Below are positions 23,395 through 35,398 of a stretch of 64,000 bases of DNA, in pieces; positions within the stretch are counted from its first letter, which is position 1; the number at the start of each line of letters is the position of its first letter. This stretch comes from Sacculina carcini (lineage: Eukaryota > Arthropoda > Thecostraca > Sacculinidae), in assembly GCA_916048095.2 (NCBI GenBank), contig OU696585.1:4712145-4776144 (forward strand). The letters are read 5' to 3'. The notes below the pieces were generated by a model that searched no databases, was not told the DNA's origin, and saw only the letters and a program-made list of their open reading frames with translations. The position numbers and the translations under genes were made by a program.

Positions 23395-23960
23395 CGCACA
23401 TGGACTGGCGAATACTTAACATGACCTTTGCAAAGATAGGACATCCATATTTGCCTGTTCAGCACGGAATATTCTCCATGCACAAGGATACAGGAAAAGG
23501 ATACACAAGTGTACAAGGAAAATACAATGCTTTTTTAGAGATCTACAAAAGGGGTGAGCAACAATTCGTACCAAAATTCAATGAGAAAAATGTTGTTGAA
23601 AATGAATGGTTCAATAAAAAATGTGAAAAGGCACGTGTGCTAAAAGAAGAGACTTGCAAAAGAATGAGAAGACGTTGAACAATAGAGAGAAATTCAAAAA
23701 AGCACGCAATCATTTCGAAAGGGATGTCAAGCAGTTTTGGTGTGAACAAATCTCAGCTTACCCAAGCTTGGCAATGAGAGCAATGAAAGTTTTTGATTCC
23801 CTTCATAACCACGTATCTCTGTGAAATAGGATTATGTGCGTTATTAAATAGGAAATCAAAGTGGAGAAATGGACTTGATGTGCCAGATGACATACGAGTA
23901 GTTTTGTCAGCAACTGTACACGATTCGATTTTTCGATTGCAGAAAAACAACAGCAAATAT
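23395..23960 (+). mobile_element. Degenerate LINE fragment (region before reverse transcriptase)
   Basis: The words NEWFNKKCEKARVLKEETCKR followed, in shifted frames, by FKKARNHFERDVKQ and AYPSLAMRAMK fit the linker between endonuclease and reverse transcriptase of non-LTR elements. No catalytic motifs remain. The family assignment is weak. Confidence 0.45.
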
Positions 23961-24099
23961 CTCCCTAGGCTAGTAAAAGTATGTTTTATGTTGTCGATTT
24001 TGGGAAAAAATTACATTCATATTCTCTTTCTTCTTTTGTGTAATAAAAATGTAGCTTTAATTTAGTTTTCACTAGAAATGTGGAAAAATGATCAATGCT

Positions 24100-24460
24100 T
24101 ATGATTTGTTCATGTTCTATTCCTCGCAATCCATATGTAAAGTACAGGATATTCAAGGTACTGACATATTTGGAAGACATACTGGCAAATAATAGGATTG
24201 GTAATAATCATTTCAACAGTCAAGTGAAGGGGGTATGGTCAGAGCCGTAGCAACCGCCCCCCGTACCCCCCGACCGGGGGGCCCGAATGTTGAGGGGCCC
24301 CTTTGCTTCACGTATTTTGTGATTATATCTAATAAATGCATTCAATATTCACAATGGGGGCCCCAAGTGTTGCCTTCGGGGGGAGGGGACCATAATTCCT
24401 CGCAACGGCTCTGGGTATGGTACCATATTGGACAATCCATTGGGGATCTGGAATCATTTG
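24100..24460. mobile_element. Fragment of the 1.17-kb hAT-like family (see 3802-4966), with a nested MITE
   Basis: The run AATAGGATTGGTAATAATCA...GGGGGTATGG continues after 24421 as ACCATATTGGACAATCCATT, the same order as 4860-4945, interrupted by the MITE at 24240-24413. Confidence 0.7.
24240..24413. mobile_element. hAT-type MITE, 174 bp, nested
   Basis: Ends CAGAGCCGTAGC and GCAACGGCTCTG are inverted repeats. Both sides carry the exact 8-bp duplication GGTATGGT. Confidence 0.9.
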
Positions 24461-24656
24461 AATGTCATCTTTCATCTGTCATCTATTTATATTTTGTCTA
24501 GCTCTGCATCACCATGGGAAAAGTATGTGGACACTTTACTCCTAAAATTAATCAAACAGATTCATTTTGATCAGGACAAAAATGTGTAGGGTGTGTGGAG
24601 AGCGGGTGATCCCACGAGTTCGCTGATTCTACGTCTAGCCATGTTTCATGACTGAC

Positions 24657-24764
24657 ATCGGTTCCGTTGCATCCGTCGGCTCCAGCACTGCCCTTGGTAC
24701 CTGCAGATCCGTGTTGGCCTGGAATGCCCGACACTCCCGGATGACCTGGGTTTCCCATCCTTCC
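24657..24764 (-). CDS. Collagen IV gene A, exon 3 (7S, CNGT motif)
   Basis: Thirty-six codons, GRMGNPGHPG through AGADGCNGTD. DGCNGT matches the conserved 7S Cys plus Asn-Gly-Thr glycosylation site of type IV collagens. The donor is a less common GTCAGT; using it keeps the Gly-X-Y register into the next exon (CNGTD then GVPG). The acceptor follows CTGCAG. Confidence 0.92.
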
Positions 24765-24899
24765 CTGCAGAGACGCAAAGAAGTGTTCATTCACCAACAT
24801 CCATAAGCACGTACACATTGCCTATACATATGCGTATTATGTACAGTCAAAACAAAAATTTAGACGTACATTACCATTACACGTATTAATTTACAAGTA

Positions 24900-24990
24900 C
24901 TAGCACCTTACGTACATTATGCACAAATCGTGTTGCGATTTGTGTATAATGTACGTAAATCGTGTTGCGATTTGTGTCATTATGTACAGG
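24900..24990. repeat. Two tandem short palindromes
   Basis: CACAAATCGTGTTGCGATTTGTG-like palindromes occur twice, with ATTATGTAC/GTACATTAT around them, in the intron between exons 2 and 3 of gene A. Confidence 0.7.
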
Positions 24991-24999
24991 TCGTGATGA

Positions 25000-25540
25000 G
25001 CTTAATTGGTAAGGTGCACATTGTCATCTCAAATTTTCAGTGTGCAGTTACATAATTTATCCATGTGCATATGTGTGTTTGTGTGAGCGTGTGTGTATGT
25101 TTTTGATTTGTGTATTAATTATATGTGTGTTTGTGTGTTCGTGTGTCTGTGTGATATTTTATGTTTGTCTATATGTATTGTCATCCAATAGACACATCAG
25201 CAAACGAACATGCAAGCGGCAGACGCAATCATCCTTCGTTTTCACACTAAAGAAGATAATTGCGCTTATACTATTAATGTACCGTATATACATGTATTAT
25301 TATCATTTTATTATTATTTAACAAAACGAACAAAGTGACGCAGGAAGAGCGCAAGTGCTATACACTACATAGATTATTCATATATAGAGCAAGCGGTGGC
25401 ACCTGATCATATGAAAAGTACACTATTTCTAATTGTTATCCTCTGTGTATTTTCCGATTTACGTCAATCACTTGCGGTCTTCCATGTGTATTCACTGGCC
25501 AATTATGTTTGTGACGTGACGTGTGTGATCACTGTCGAGT
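25000..25540. other. Intron, TG-rich in part
   Basis: TGTGTT-rich block at 25065-25170. Nothing else seen. Confidence 0.4.
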
Positions 25541-25568
25541 TGAGCGCGTCACTCTTGATGCTACTTAC

Positions 25569-25703
25569 TCGATCTCCTCTGACTCCTCGTGGACCTTGAG
25601 GGCCCGTGTCACCTTTGTCGCCTTTCTGGCCGATTGGTCCTTCCGGGCCCGGATATCCTCGGACTCCTTTGTAACCCTTGTGACCTACCGGACCTGGGGC
25701 TCC
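25569..25703 (-). CDS. Collagen IV gene A, exon 2 of those seen (7S)
   Basis: Forty-five codons of unbroken Gly-X-Y starting GAPGPVGHKG and ending GVRGDR. The acceptor follows TTGCAG and the donor is GTAAGT. Phase 0 at both ends. Lys-Gly-Asp/Glu triplets are frequent, as in collagen IV. Confidence 0.92.
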
Positions 25704-26047
25704 CTGCAATACAGATCACATTATTAGAGTCGATTTCAACGAATGCGTGTGTGTATCCAAGTGTATACAAGGTACGCTGGAAGTTCATTGTGCCGAAGAG
25801 CATGCATTACAATAGAAGTGCAGTTTTATTGCAATTTAACTGCAGTGATGAACACCACTGCTACAAAGCGCATCTCTGAATAGCTCTGAACTGTCTTTTG
25901 GTCATAGTGTCCATGCCGTGGAGGTGGACTGCCAACCAACGTATGTGTCTTGTCCTCTAGCACGTATTTTATTATCTAATGAACTCATTTTATTTCCGAG
26001 ACTGCAGGCAGCAGAGTGAAGAGAGGATCAGTGCTACGCTGACTTAC

Positions 26048-26104
26048 TCTGCTGCCTTTATCACCGATGCATTTGCACGCGCCGCAGTTTCTGCCTGAAC
26101 AAGG
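26048..26104 (-). CDS. Collagen IV gene A, 7S-start exon
   Basis: Codes about 19 residues, PCSGRNCGACKCIGDKGSR, ending at a strong GTAAGT donor between codons. The four-cysteine cluster before the first Gly-X-Y triplet is the 7S cross-linking region. The matching exon of the other gene has a similar C-x4-C spacing. The upstream (high-coordinate) limit is uncertain: an AG at 26105-26106 fits the frame, but the frame stays open to 26254 and other AGs are possible. Confidence 0.7.
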
Positions 26105-26424
26105 CTGCGACGTTGTGGAGTCGCCGAAGAGTGCCTCGTCTGCTCGTTCACTGGACCTTGTCCCTAGCGAGCTGGAATGACTGAATCCTTGTTGTGCTCT
26201 CACTACACCAATGTCGGGGTCATCAATGTTATGTTGCCCACGTGCTGCTAACATGTTTTGCTGTTGTTACCGACACACACACACACACATACACACACAA
26301 TACAAACACATGCACACACATACACTGGAACGCATGCAGAATATAATAAATTGTGTCGTAATACGGATCCAAAAAGCAGTATTGGGTCCGGGCATTTTGA
26401 AAGAGGGCAAGTAACGTATATGCC

Positions 26425-26545
26425 CAGCGTTTAATAATACGTATTCCGTTCTTGTGGCGCCATAGCGCGGAGAGGGTCGGTTCTGCGGTGACAGCGAGCT
26501 GCATGGGACACACCTGTGTGTTCATAAGCTTCGGTTTCTTTCAGC
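26425..26545 (+). mobile_element. SINE copy 3 (plus), truncated
   Basis: Holds the core GGAGAGGGTCGGTTCTGCGG and the 3' part TGTTCATAAGCTTCGG. The tRNA-like head is missing. Confidence 0.75.
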
Positions 26546-26628
26546 GTTATAACGTTTTTGCCCAAATAGCTTTTTCGGTACAAATTTTTGTTTCATTCTT
26601 ACATTGTATATTCTACCTATTGGACCAG

Positions 26629-26910
26629 TAGCGGATCCAGAGTGCAATTTTGTGGACTAAATTATGTATGAGTGACTACGTAGTGTGGGAAAATAATTAT
26701 TTGGGGCACTTTTCAATGATATAGACACACATTTACACACACACAATGTGCGAATATGATTTACGATAATGCTTATATCAACAATTTCTGCAGAAAGGTA
26801 TTTTCTTGACTCATTATAGTGAACCTCTTGGTTGTGAGGAGTTGATGGAAACATTTTGGGGGATACTTCACCCCCTGAACCCCCTCTAGGTCTGCCAGTG
26901 TAGTGGATAT
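26629..26910. mobile_element. Possible short TIR element
   Basis: Starts CAGTAGCGGATCCAGAGTG and ends CTAGGTCTGCCAGTG, loosely complementary ends. The same outer sequence appears reversed at 3300-3525. No target duplication could be recognised. Confidence 0.4.
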
Positions 26911-27791
26911 ATTTTTTATCCTCCATTTATCTTCCATTGATTTTCAATATAGAAATACTATTTGTAATTGTTTTCACGGTATTTAAGTTTGATTTCAAAC
27001 ATTTCTACTACTGTTGCTGTTCTTTTTACTCTGGTTGTGTGCCATTTTATGCGCGTGCAGTTAAAATCTGATAGTTTAGGAGTCAAGGACTAAGAGGAGA
27101 ATAGCGAGAGGGAATTTTCACAAGATAATTACTGCCTAACTCATGACGTTATGCTGATTCATTAACTGGCATGTTTCCGTTGGTGTGTAGCACAGTTGAT
27201 AACTGTTCGTCGTTATCTCTTAACGCTTCGTTAGCGGACGTTGGATCAGTTAGCAGCTTGTACTCAGATAAGTCGTGCGCTATTTCGGGGTGTGCTCCCG
27301 TTTATGCTACTGTTTTACTGGTTTAATGTTTACAATTGCATTGTTTGCGTGAGAGCGCGATCAAGCGTGTGATTCTGACACGCGCACAGTTGCTAGCACA
27401 CGCGTCACATTGGCCGCTTTGTGACGCATTTGACGCATTGTTGTCAAACACACACACACGTACGTGCGCATGCTCGCGACAAGACCGGTCAATGGTGGTA
27501 TTGTCATTGGGACAATTGAGGTGCACAAGCAGCGTGGTGGCGGGCGATTGTCACAGGGACGACGAGTACTAAAAAGAGCGAAAGTATACAGCTGGTTTGC
27601 GCACGTGCCCGCAGTAGTCAACCACAGACCTCGATACTTGCGCATTGAAGAAAGGAGAGTGAAACAAGTGAATGCAAAATGGACCAACTACATTTTGCAA
27701 TAATGAAAAAATATGAATGACCAATGGGCCATACCATCACCGATTCTCTGCAAATTCTTTCACTGTTTTTCAATGTGTTTCTCGTAGCACC
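26911..27791. other. Intergenic, CpG-richer segment upstream of gene A
   Basis: 27040-27600 is less AT-rich and carries several CpG words. It contains open frames on both strands without recognisable domains. It could hold the promoter and first exon of gene A, but nothing proves it. Confidence 0.35.
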
Positions 27792-28190
27792 CAGTGGCGC
27801 AGCTAGGCTATCTACCACCCGGGGCTGTAATTATTTTGCCATCCGGGGAGGTAAATTTGTTGCCGCCCCCACCATGTATGCTCGTGGGCAAAACCTCGAG
27901 AAACTGTGTGCTTCAACGCGACTGCAAGGGAATTAGAAAGTCAAAAAGTCAGCGAGTTAGAATGTCGATAAGACGAACCCATTATGTTTGCGCATGCTTC
28001 CACCCATTTACTCGGAGATCCTTTCATTTAATCGATATTGCTTTTGTTCAGTTATATGAGACGAAAACAGCAAATATTAAAACGTATACTGAGAAATGCG
28101 ACTGCGACATATATAACGATAATTCAACGTATTCAGCAGCTCTTGTGCCGCCCGGGGCTGACCTCCCACTCCCCGCACTATGCCGCTGGA
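27792..28190. mobile_element. Possible TIR element
   Basis: Begins CAGTGGCGCAGCTAGG and ends GCACTATGCCGCTG, partial inverted repeats. GGGGCTGTAATT and CCCGGGGCTGACC words repeat near the two ends. No clear target duplication. Confidence 0.45.
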
Positions 28191-29451
28191 TGCATGCATT
28201 TTTGCTAGCACATTTCGTATTGGAAAGTGTTGGGGAAAGAACCAGGGCTGCCCCTCATGTTGTCTAGAATGTGTTGCATAGCATGTTCAACGAACACTGG
28301 AATGGAGCACTACGTGTTTTAATCAATGTTCACAACTTCCATGAGCTGAAGAGTGTCATATTGCGAGTTTACTTGAATTAATTCTTGGTTAACGTGTGAA
28401 GTCCACCACCAGTTCTAACATTTTCCTCTTGCGAGTTTTCTTTTAACCCCTGTTTTGATTTATATTTGTCCTTCCTTCCATTGGCTTTTCATTCCCTTCG
28501 TTCCTTGTTCCTTTGAATGATTATTACGATTCTAATTTACGATTCCGAAGTCGATTTTTAAATATCAACTATTTTTATGCGGCTGGCTTTGCTAGACGAT
28601 CCGTAAACTTCATGTTCTACAAGGCTTTATGTTGTCTTACTACAATTTTTTTGTTGGAAGCTCGACAGATGGCGCTCAAGACAAACGTCAAGATTTGATT
28701 GCACCCACGCACGGATTTCGCGTAAACACATTGACCTCGATGGCCTCGACTGGATGTCAACCAGCCATGGAAACTACTCAGTGGCTGTTCGATACAGTGA
28801 TGATGTTTGCCAAGACCAAATTGGCGAGACGACGTTTTATGACCGCTCACTTCTGGGAATTATCTGGTGCATAACCGCCCAGCGTCGGACTCAAACGCGT
28901 GTGAGTCAAAACAGCGGCTGCAAGAAGAGGAGATAAATAGAGAAGCAGCGACAACCTTTATGTAAATAAAAATCACTCGGTAAACATTCGTGTAAACGCC
29001 ATTGAGTGCTGGGCTCAGCACATTCGTTGAGAAAAACTATTGTCGATTGGTCAAGCCAGAGAGATACTTGCAATTAATGTAAACACCAATGTAAATATAC
29101 CATACGTACACGTACCCACACACACATACATACACATAAACACACTAACACACACTAGTTGATGGCAAATTAGTTGTACTGAAAATTTATAGTGAAGGAA
29201 GCATGCCTTAATTAACCCTTAAATGGTTCAACACTTTAATAAGTTTAAAGGATGATATATAAGTGACTTGCTTAATGTAATTTCCAATTTTGCAGGTTTT
29301 TCAGAGGCGCAAAATTTTTCTATTCTACTATAATTGGTATTAGTTAATAATAATCAATTTATTTTATTGTCCATTTTGATGATTATATAATTAATTAATA
29401 TTTACCCATAAAAATAATTCGTAATAAGTTTTTAATAATGTGTAAATTTAC
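28191..29451. other. Intergenic, nothing recognised
   Basis: 28600-28930 is moderately GC-rich with open frames but no domain. The remainder is AT-rich with a small CA tract at 29105-29155. Confidence 0.4.
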
Positions 29452-30938
29452 TAGCAGTGCTTTCCAATCTTTTGGTATACGAATACCACTTGGATGAGGC
29501 CCCGCATAGTCGTCGCGTACCACTTGGTACCACTTGGTTCCACTTGGTACCAATTGGTACCACTTGGTTCGGGTTCGATTAGATATTCCTAGGATGACCT
29601 TTTGTTGCAAATACAACTTTTTCATCATAAACCCTGTTGATCCTGAGAATCCTAAAAATCAATATTTAATTTATCTGAGGTAAGCATTAAAGAAGTTGTA
29701 AACGCAACTTTTTGCAATGTTTTTTTACCGCAACCTTTGCAACTTCTTCATTTTAAGAGCAACTGTTTGGATTCGGGACCGCATTTGAAATTTCAGAGCA
29801 ATTTGTTCACACTATCAGGAATAATTTTCAATTATTCAATGTCGCATATGTTCATGTAATGCTAACATAAACTCGGTAAGCACGTATCTCGAAGGCAGGT
29901 GAACATTGCGCCCGTGTATGGTGCTAGGCATCCTGTGTATGTCTAGCACCACACACGGGCGCAATGTTCTATGCAATGTCTAGCACCACAGTTATCATAG
30001 ACATAATATAGACATAGATAATATAATATAGAAATGACACTATATAGACAGGTGTATTTGCGCGATAAAATTAAACATTAATTTTCATACTTTTCGAGCA
30101 ATCTTAAAGCAACTAGTTAGATCAACAGCACTTGAATAGAATTACCGCATAATCAGATGATTTTGAAAAATCCATTTAGACATTTAATATTTAATAGAAT
30201 GTACATCGAGTGAGCCTGTTAAATTATTGTGTAGATTGAAATATCACTACCAGGCATCAGTGAGACAGATTCGACAGACTAGAAAAGCATGTGAAACACA
30301 ATCTTAACGCAACCGCGAATATCCAAAATGCATTAAGTAGAGACAAAAACGTGAAACTTCCAAAGTGTAATGTTAAGGAGTGATTTAAGTGTTTCAATTT
30401 TATTACCCTATTATTTAAAATTGGTGATGTTTTAGCAAATCATTGAACTTGACTTTTTAGCGCAACTTTCTGGATTTTTCAGCGCAACTTTTCTGGGTTT
30501 TCAGCGCACCAAAAGGTCACCTTATATATTACTATATTTATTTGCATGATTGTAGAAGTAGAACACACAAAACAACTCAATACGAGGACTGTATCTGCCT
30601 CTTCTCATGTGTATTTGTTTATCAAACGTGTTATATTTCTTGTTGATAAATTGCAACAAACATTCCATATCAGCAAGTGTAAAGTTTACAAGTCAGTTTA
30701 CTCTTTGAATTTGAGGGAGGGCCGCTGGCTCCAGGCGGGTTGCATCTGGTAACTGCTGCAAATCGTTGCTGGATTATCTTGTGCTAGACACTAAACATTT
30801 TAATGTAGTTAAAAATAGTACAATTTGTCATGACTCCGAAGGTGTTCGCGTACCACCTGGAAGTTCTCCGAGTACGACTAGTGATCCCCGCATACGACTA
30901 GTGGTCCCCGCGTACCACAGGTTGAGAACCACTTATCT
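29452..30938. mobile_element. Possible hAT-type element, 1.5 kb
   Basis: Starts CAGTGCTTTCCAATCTTTTG and ends GTACCACAGGTTGAGAACCACT, imperfect inverted repeats of the hAT style. The flanks TTTACTAG and TATCTAGA do not match well. A hairpin (29903-29965) lies inside. No transposase. Confidence 0.5.
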
Positions 30939-32640
30939 AGAGAATCACTTCGCCACGAATCACTTTTAATCTGTTTTGTAGTTCCCATCTACAGGTTCAA
31001 ATCCGTAGAAGAAAGAAAGAATGTGGGTTGGAGAAAGAAATAAACAGGGGTGAACACAGTGATGACAGGAGAGAAGACAAACAACGGATACTAGCCAGAA
31101 AAGCCCCACCTTTCACATGAAATTGAAAGAAGTCCTATGAATGCATTGGCTGCGTGATATCAAGGTCAAAAATGTGTGTGTCAATTACTCATTTTCAACG
31201 CTTTCCAATGCGTTTCTCTGACTATGTTTGTGGTGACTTTCAATGTCCTGGACGGCTTTGTTGTACCGAGAGCAAAATACACGATGAATTGAATGCTGAT
31301 GCTTATGTTAGACAAACACTCACCGGTGTTGCATGACTGAGATACGAATATATGACCAGAATTGCAAGCCTGTAGGACGCAAAACAAATCAAGCATACAC
31401 ATGTTTGAATTTAATCATTTTGTATCGAATACACGTTTTTGCAGCAATAATCGAGGGATTGAGAAGGGGAACTTTGAAAAATGGAACGATTTTGCTTGCT
31501 GAAGGAATGCATGAATTTTTATACAAAATATATTGAGTGATAAAAATAATTTGTCATGTGTAATCAATAACAAAAATTATTTTAATTAAAAAACGAGAAA
31601 TGAAATACCGAACATAAAGCAGATCCTTCGATGTACTTGTCATGCTCACTTTCAATTATGTGCTTGCCTCACCTGCACAGCAACGGTTGATGCGTGAGGA
31701 CCATTCTTGCCTACAACCTGCTCACTTACACTTGTCCTGGTTGCCTGTCAGTGCGCTCTCGTTTTTAGCACTTGCTTGTACTTGCTTGTACTAGAAGACG
31801 CTAACTATGAAGAGATGGAGTCACGCCTGCACACACAAGCCATACTCGAGAGCTTATGATCGCAAATGCAACGGGCTCTGTCGATTCAACCGTCTCTCCC
31901 ACTCATCCCCTCCTCTGTGTCTGTACTCACCACCTCCCTCGCTCTACCAAATGCCCTCCATTAACAGGGGGCAAAGCATACTTAGTGGAGAGCGCTGGCA
32001 GCTACAATACGTTCTCGGCGGCTTGCTTGTTTACAATCGGGAAAAACAGACAAGTGACGTGTTGCGGCCCATATACTGCTGCTGCTGTGAGCAGAGTGCA
32101 GGGGTGGGGCGTGTGGGGCCAACCGTCACTGCTGAAGCTGAGGTGCGCTCAGTTGTCCAGTGGCACTCTCGGTGTGCCGGTATCGAAGACTGCTGTACCG
32201 CGGAACATCCAAGCTCTGACAATATTCGTCCTCACACTTGTGTATGTGTGTGAGTGAGTGACATTAGGCTAGTGACGAGATACGACGTATATGGCGCATT
32301 TGTCGCATTGGCTTTTCTGGGCTGTCGTCGTTTTCAAATGCACCATATTCGCGGTAGGTAGCTGCATCATTCTGTCGAATGACGCAAAATGACTCCGAAT
32401 CTTGAAGCGGGCTGAGATGTTAATGACTCATATAATTGTAGTACATTTTCTAGAAAGTGATTTAACAAACCAACTTGTGGCAAGCAGTCGGGACACGCAT
32501 CAAAACAAGAGCTCTTTTTAGGAGAGTTCAAGTTTAGACCGGGAGCTAAATGAACGAAACTTTGACTCGAGTATTTGTTTTACTGTAAGTAAGTAAAGTA
32601 AATTGCTTTATTGTACTCCAATAAGTTGGCTTTTCAGTCC
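30939..32640. other. Intergenic, partly unique sequence
   Basis: 31620-32330 is more GC-rich than the rest and holds an open frame (31807-32253) with no known domain. No repeat match within the window. It is the best TE-free place for the missing first exons or shared regulation, but this is inference. Confidence 0.35.
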
Positions 32641-32650
32641 AATTTTAATC

Positions 32651-32689
<39 letters not shown>

Positions 32690-32691
<2 letters not shown>

Positions 32692-33720
32692 ATTATTATT
32701 ATTAATTACAGGCAAATCCAGTAGCATGGGAAGAGTGCAAGCACTATTACCACCCTAAGGTGGCCCCATGTACCGGAAGCGCCCAAAGGATTCAGAGAGA
32801 AAGAGAGTTCGAAAAGAAAAAAGTCTCGAAAGAGAGTTGGATAGAATATAATAAATGAATAACAAAAAATAATAAACCATCATCCGATAACACTCCATAA
32901 TGTCACTCCGCCCACGTTCCTCAATGAATAATAACAATCAACAATAACTACGTGATTCAGTAAATAACAACCATCAATAAATAAGAAAAAATATTTATAA
33001 TTAAGTAATAAATAACAATCAAGAACAATAAATATGATTCAATAAGAAACATCCAACAATAAATAAAAATATGATTCAATAAGTAACAACAACACAAATA
33101 AATATGATTCAATTAACAACAACGACACCAATAAATATGATTCAATAAACAACAACAGCCAACACTGAGTAAAAGTATAATTTAAGAAGTAACAACAACC
33201 AATAATAAATAGTAATAAATAGAGAGTGAAATAAGAATAAATACAAATAAATAGAAAATAAATAAAAATAAACATGAATAAATATGAATAAATAACAATA
33301 AATTTGAATAAATAACAATAAATATGAATAAATAACAATAAATATGAATAAATAACAATAAATATGAATAAATAACAATAAATATGAATAAATAACAATA
33401 AATATGAATAAATAACAATAAATATGAATAAATAACAATAAATATGAATAAATAACAATAAATATGAATAAATATACAATTAATAAGACTCAACAGTCAA
33501 TTCCGCTCTTTCAGTAGCATTTCATTAACTTTGGCCTTGGATTTCTTCAAATTGTTCTGTGAGAAAGTCTCCTCCTTCAACGTGTTCCAAGTAGCCACAG
33601 TGGCCGGAAGAAAGCAACGTTGGAATTGCTTTGTACGACAACGAATTGGAGCCATGCACTGGGAATGCTGTTTGGATGTAAACCGTGTGCTTCTTGCTGC
33701 CACGAAATTATCAGGAACTG
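32690..33720 (-). mobile_element. LINE 3' end with minisatellite tail, copy 2
   Basis: 33485-33720 matches the 3' coding end of the LINE at 40000-42050. 33000-33480 is an A/T minisatellite and 32690-33000 repeats the distal segment of copy 1. An (AT)n tract abuts on either side. Confidence 0.8.
33291..33475. repeat. Minisatellite, 20-bp unit
   Basis: About nine near-perfect copies of AATAAATATGAATAAATAAC in a row. The unit differs from that of copy 1 at 8500-8790, so each tail has expanded its own unit. Confidence 0.95.
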
Positions 33721-33776
<56 letters not shown>

Positions 33777-33779
33777 AGA

Positions 33780-33825
33780 CTGCTTGATAAAGCCGTAAGG
33801 CGAAACGTTGTGGTAAAAAAATACA
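33780..33825 (+). ncRNA. Diverged hammerhead-like motif in the Penelope-like terminal repeat (left)
   Basis: TTGATAA, then A, a 3-bp stem GCC/GGC with GTAA loop, and GAAAC. The same architecture as 39854-39904, with two core changes. The copy at 37188 is the same. Confidence 0.3.
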
Positions 33826-35398
33826 TACTTGTGTCTGAAGAAGTTCAACTTCAACTTATATCATTTATCCACCAGACACGTGAGTACTCCATACATTTTG
33901 GATCTAAATATTCTACCTCGTACTCAACAAATCGTCAACCATGCAGTTATGTGATATCAACTTATTCAAAGCTAAAAAGCTGGAACAATGTCGGAGTAAC
34001 ATTGAATTCTTACGTTTATGTCGTGAAAATAAAATAATTCCGATGGGATTGAGAGCAAAAAATGTTCTACGAAGTAAATTTCCGTCGTTGGCAGCAGATC
34101 GACTGACCGAGAGACATAGCAAACAATGGCTGCAGATGGCATTAGATGCGGAATACCAACGCTTAGAAAGATTGAAATGTGCCATATATCCACTGAAGGA
34201 AGAGGAACATCGTATCATGATAAAATTCCGCTCAGAGCTGTAATAAAAAAAGAATAAAATTTCAGAACATATACTCAAAGTCTTTGAATAAAAGTGACAT
34301 GGTGGAAAATAAACAAAGCGTGTCTAACAACGATTCACCATTTATCGACAAAACGGACCAGGTTCCACACTCAGAACTTCTGAGAAAAGGACCTTCATAT
34401 ATACCGAATCAATACAGTCTCAAAGACAGTCAACGATTGAAGAAGGAATGTGGAGCTTTCATAGAAAAATGTTCAGATACTATGAAAAAAGGTAGCATCG
34501 AAAGAGAAACTATACAAGAATTCTCAGGTGGCATGATGAAGCTTCTAAAATGCAGTGATCAACTACTACCTCACCGAAAAACAAAAGAAGCTGAACAAAT
34601 AAGGGACATAAAGAAGAGTGAAATTGTGATTACATCGACGGATAAAACTGGTCGTCTCATTGCAATGAAGGAAAATGAGTACGCACAAATGATATCTGAA
34701 GCCACCGTTAATACAGAAAACTTAACGAAAATTCCAATGGTATTACCATCTACAAGACAGGCAAATTTCAATAGGAAACTTGGCACAATATAAAAAAAAT
34801 ACAAAAATAATGAACAAGTTGAAAAGTACATCAATAGCTTCAAATGCAGTTTTCCAATGCCGAGCAGTACGTACATTCTGCCCAAAGATCATAAAGAGGG
34901 ACAACTAAGAGGGAGACCTATCGTCGCATCTATTGATGGACCTGCTACTAAATTGGCTCAGTCTTTTTCTAAGCAGTTGGACAGCTTTTTGGACGTTATT
35001 CCTGCACATATCAGAAGTACAAATGGTTTTCTTTCATGGATACAAACCATCCAGCAAACCGGAGTAAAAGGATTTGCATCTCTAGATGTGAAAAATCTAT
35101 ATGGAAATATTCCACGAAATTCGACAAAAGAAGAGCTCGGTCTATATGATTTGATGAGAATATTTTTGGAAAATAACAAATCAAAAGAAAACGTTATCTG
35201 CATGATAAAAACCGACGATGTTATAGAACTAATTCGTCTAGCAATGTCAAACGATGTTGTTATACATGACGGCAACAGCTATGAACAAACCAATGGATTG
35301 TCTATGGGTAATGCGATGGCTCCACAACTAGCGATCATATACGCTGATTATATTGAACGACAGATCCAAGCAAAGCTACCATACATCGTTCTGTGGAA

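Larger units (their letters stand above)
7558..26104 (-). other. Type IV collagen alpha-chain gene A, N-terminal half (11 exons, 3' end beyond left edge)
   Basis: A split gene on the minus strand coding Gly-X-Y repeats. Family knowledge: such chains form secreted triple helices that polymerise into basement-membrane networks through the N-terminal 7S and C-terminal NC1 domains. Seen here: a Cys-rich 7S start (PCSGRNCGACKC), then long Gly-X-Y runs, the 7S motif DGCNGTD with an N-glycosylation site, and several non-collagenous interruptions typical of type IV and not of fibrillar collagens. Introns have GT/AG ends; nine junctions fall between codons and two split a Gly codon after its first base, all in register. 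About 635 residues are visible, well short of the usual 1,600-1,800, so the gene continues left of position 1. No signal-peptide exon was identified. It is divergent to the second collagen gene at 49.9 kb. Which of the alpha1-like or alpha2-like types it is cannot be decided here. Confidence 0.93.

Noticed and set aside
27361-27687. Minus-strand frame MVHFAFTCFTLLSS as a signal-peptide exon for gene A
   Set aside because: The hydrophobic core is weak and no phase-compatible donor leading to the 7S exon could be shown.
31807-32257. Overlapping 133- and 148-codon plus-strand frames
   Set aside because: No recognisable domain, no splice or start context and low-complexity composition; not enough to call a gene.
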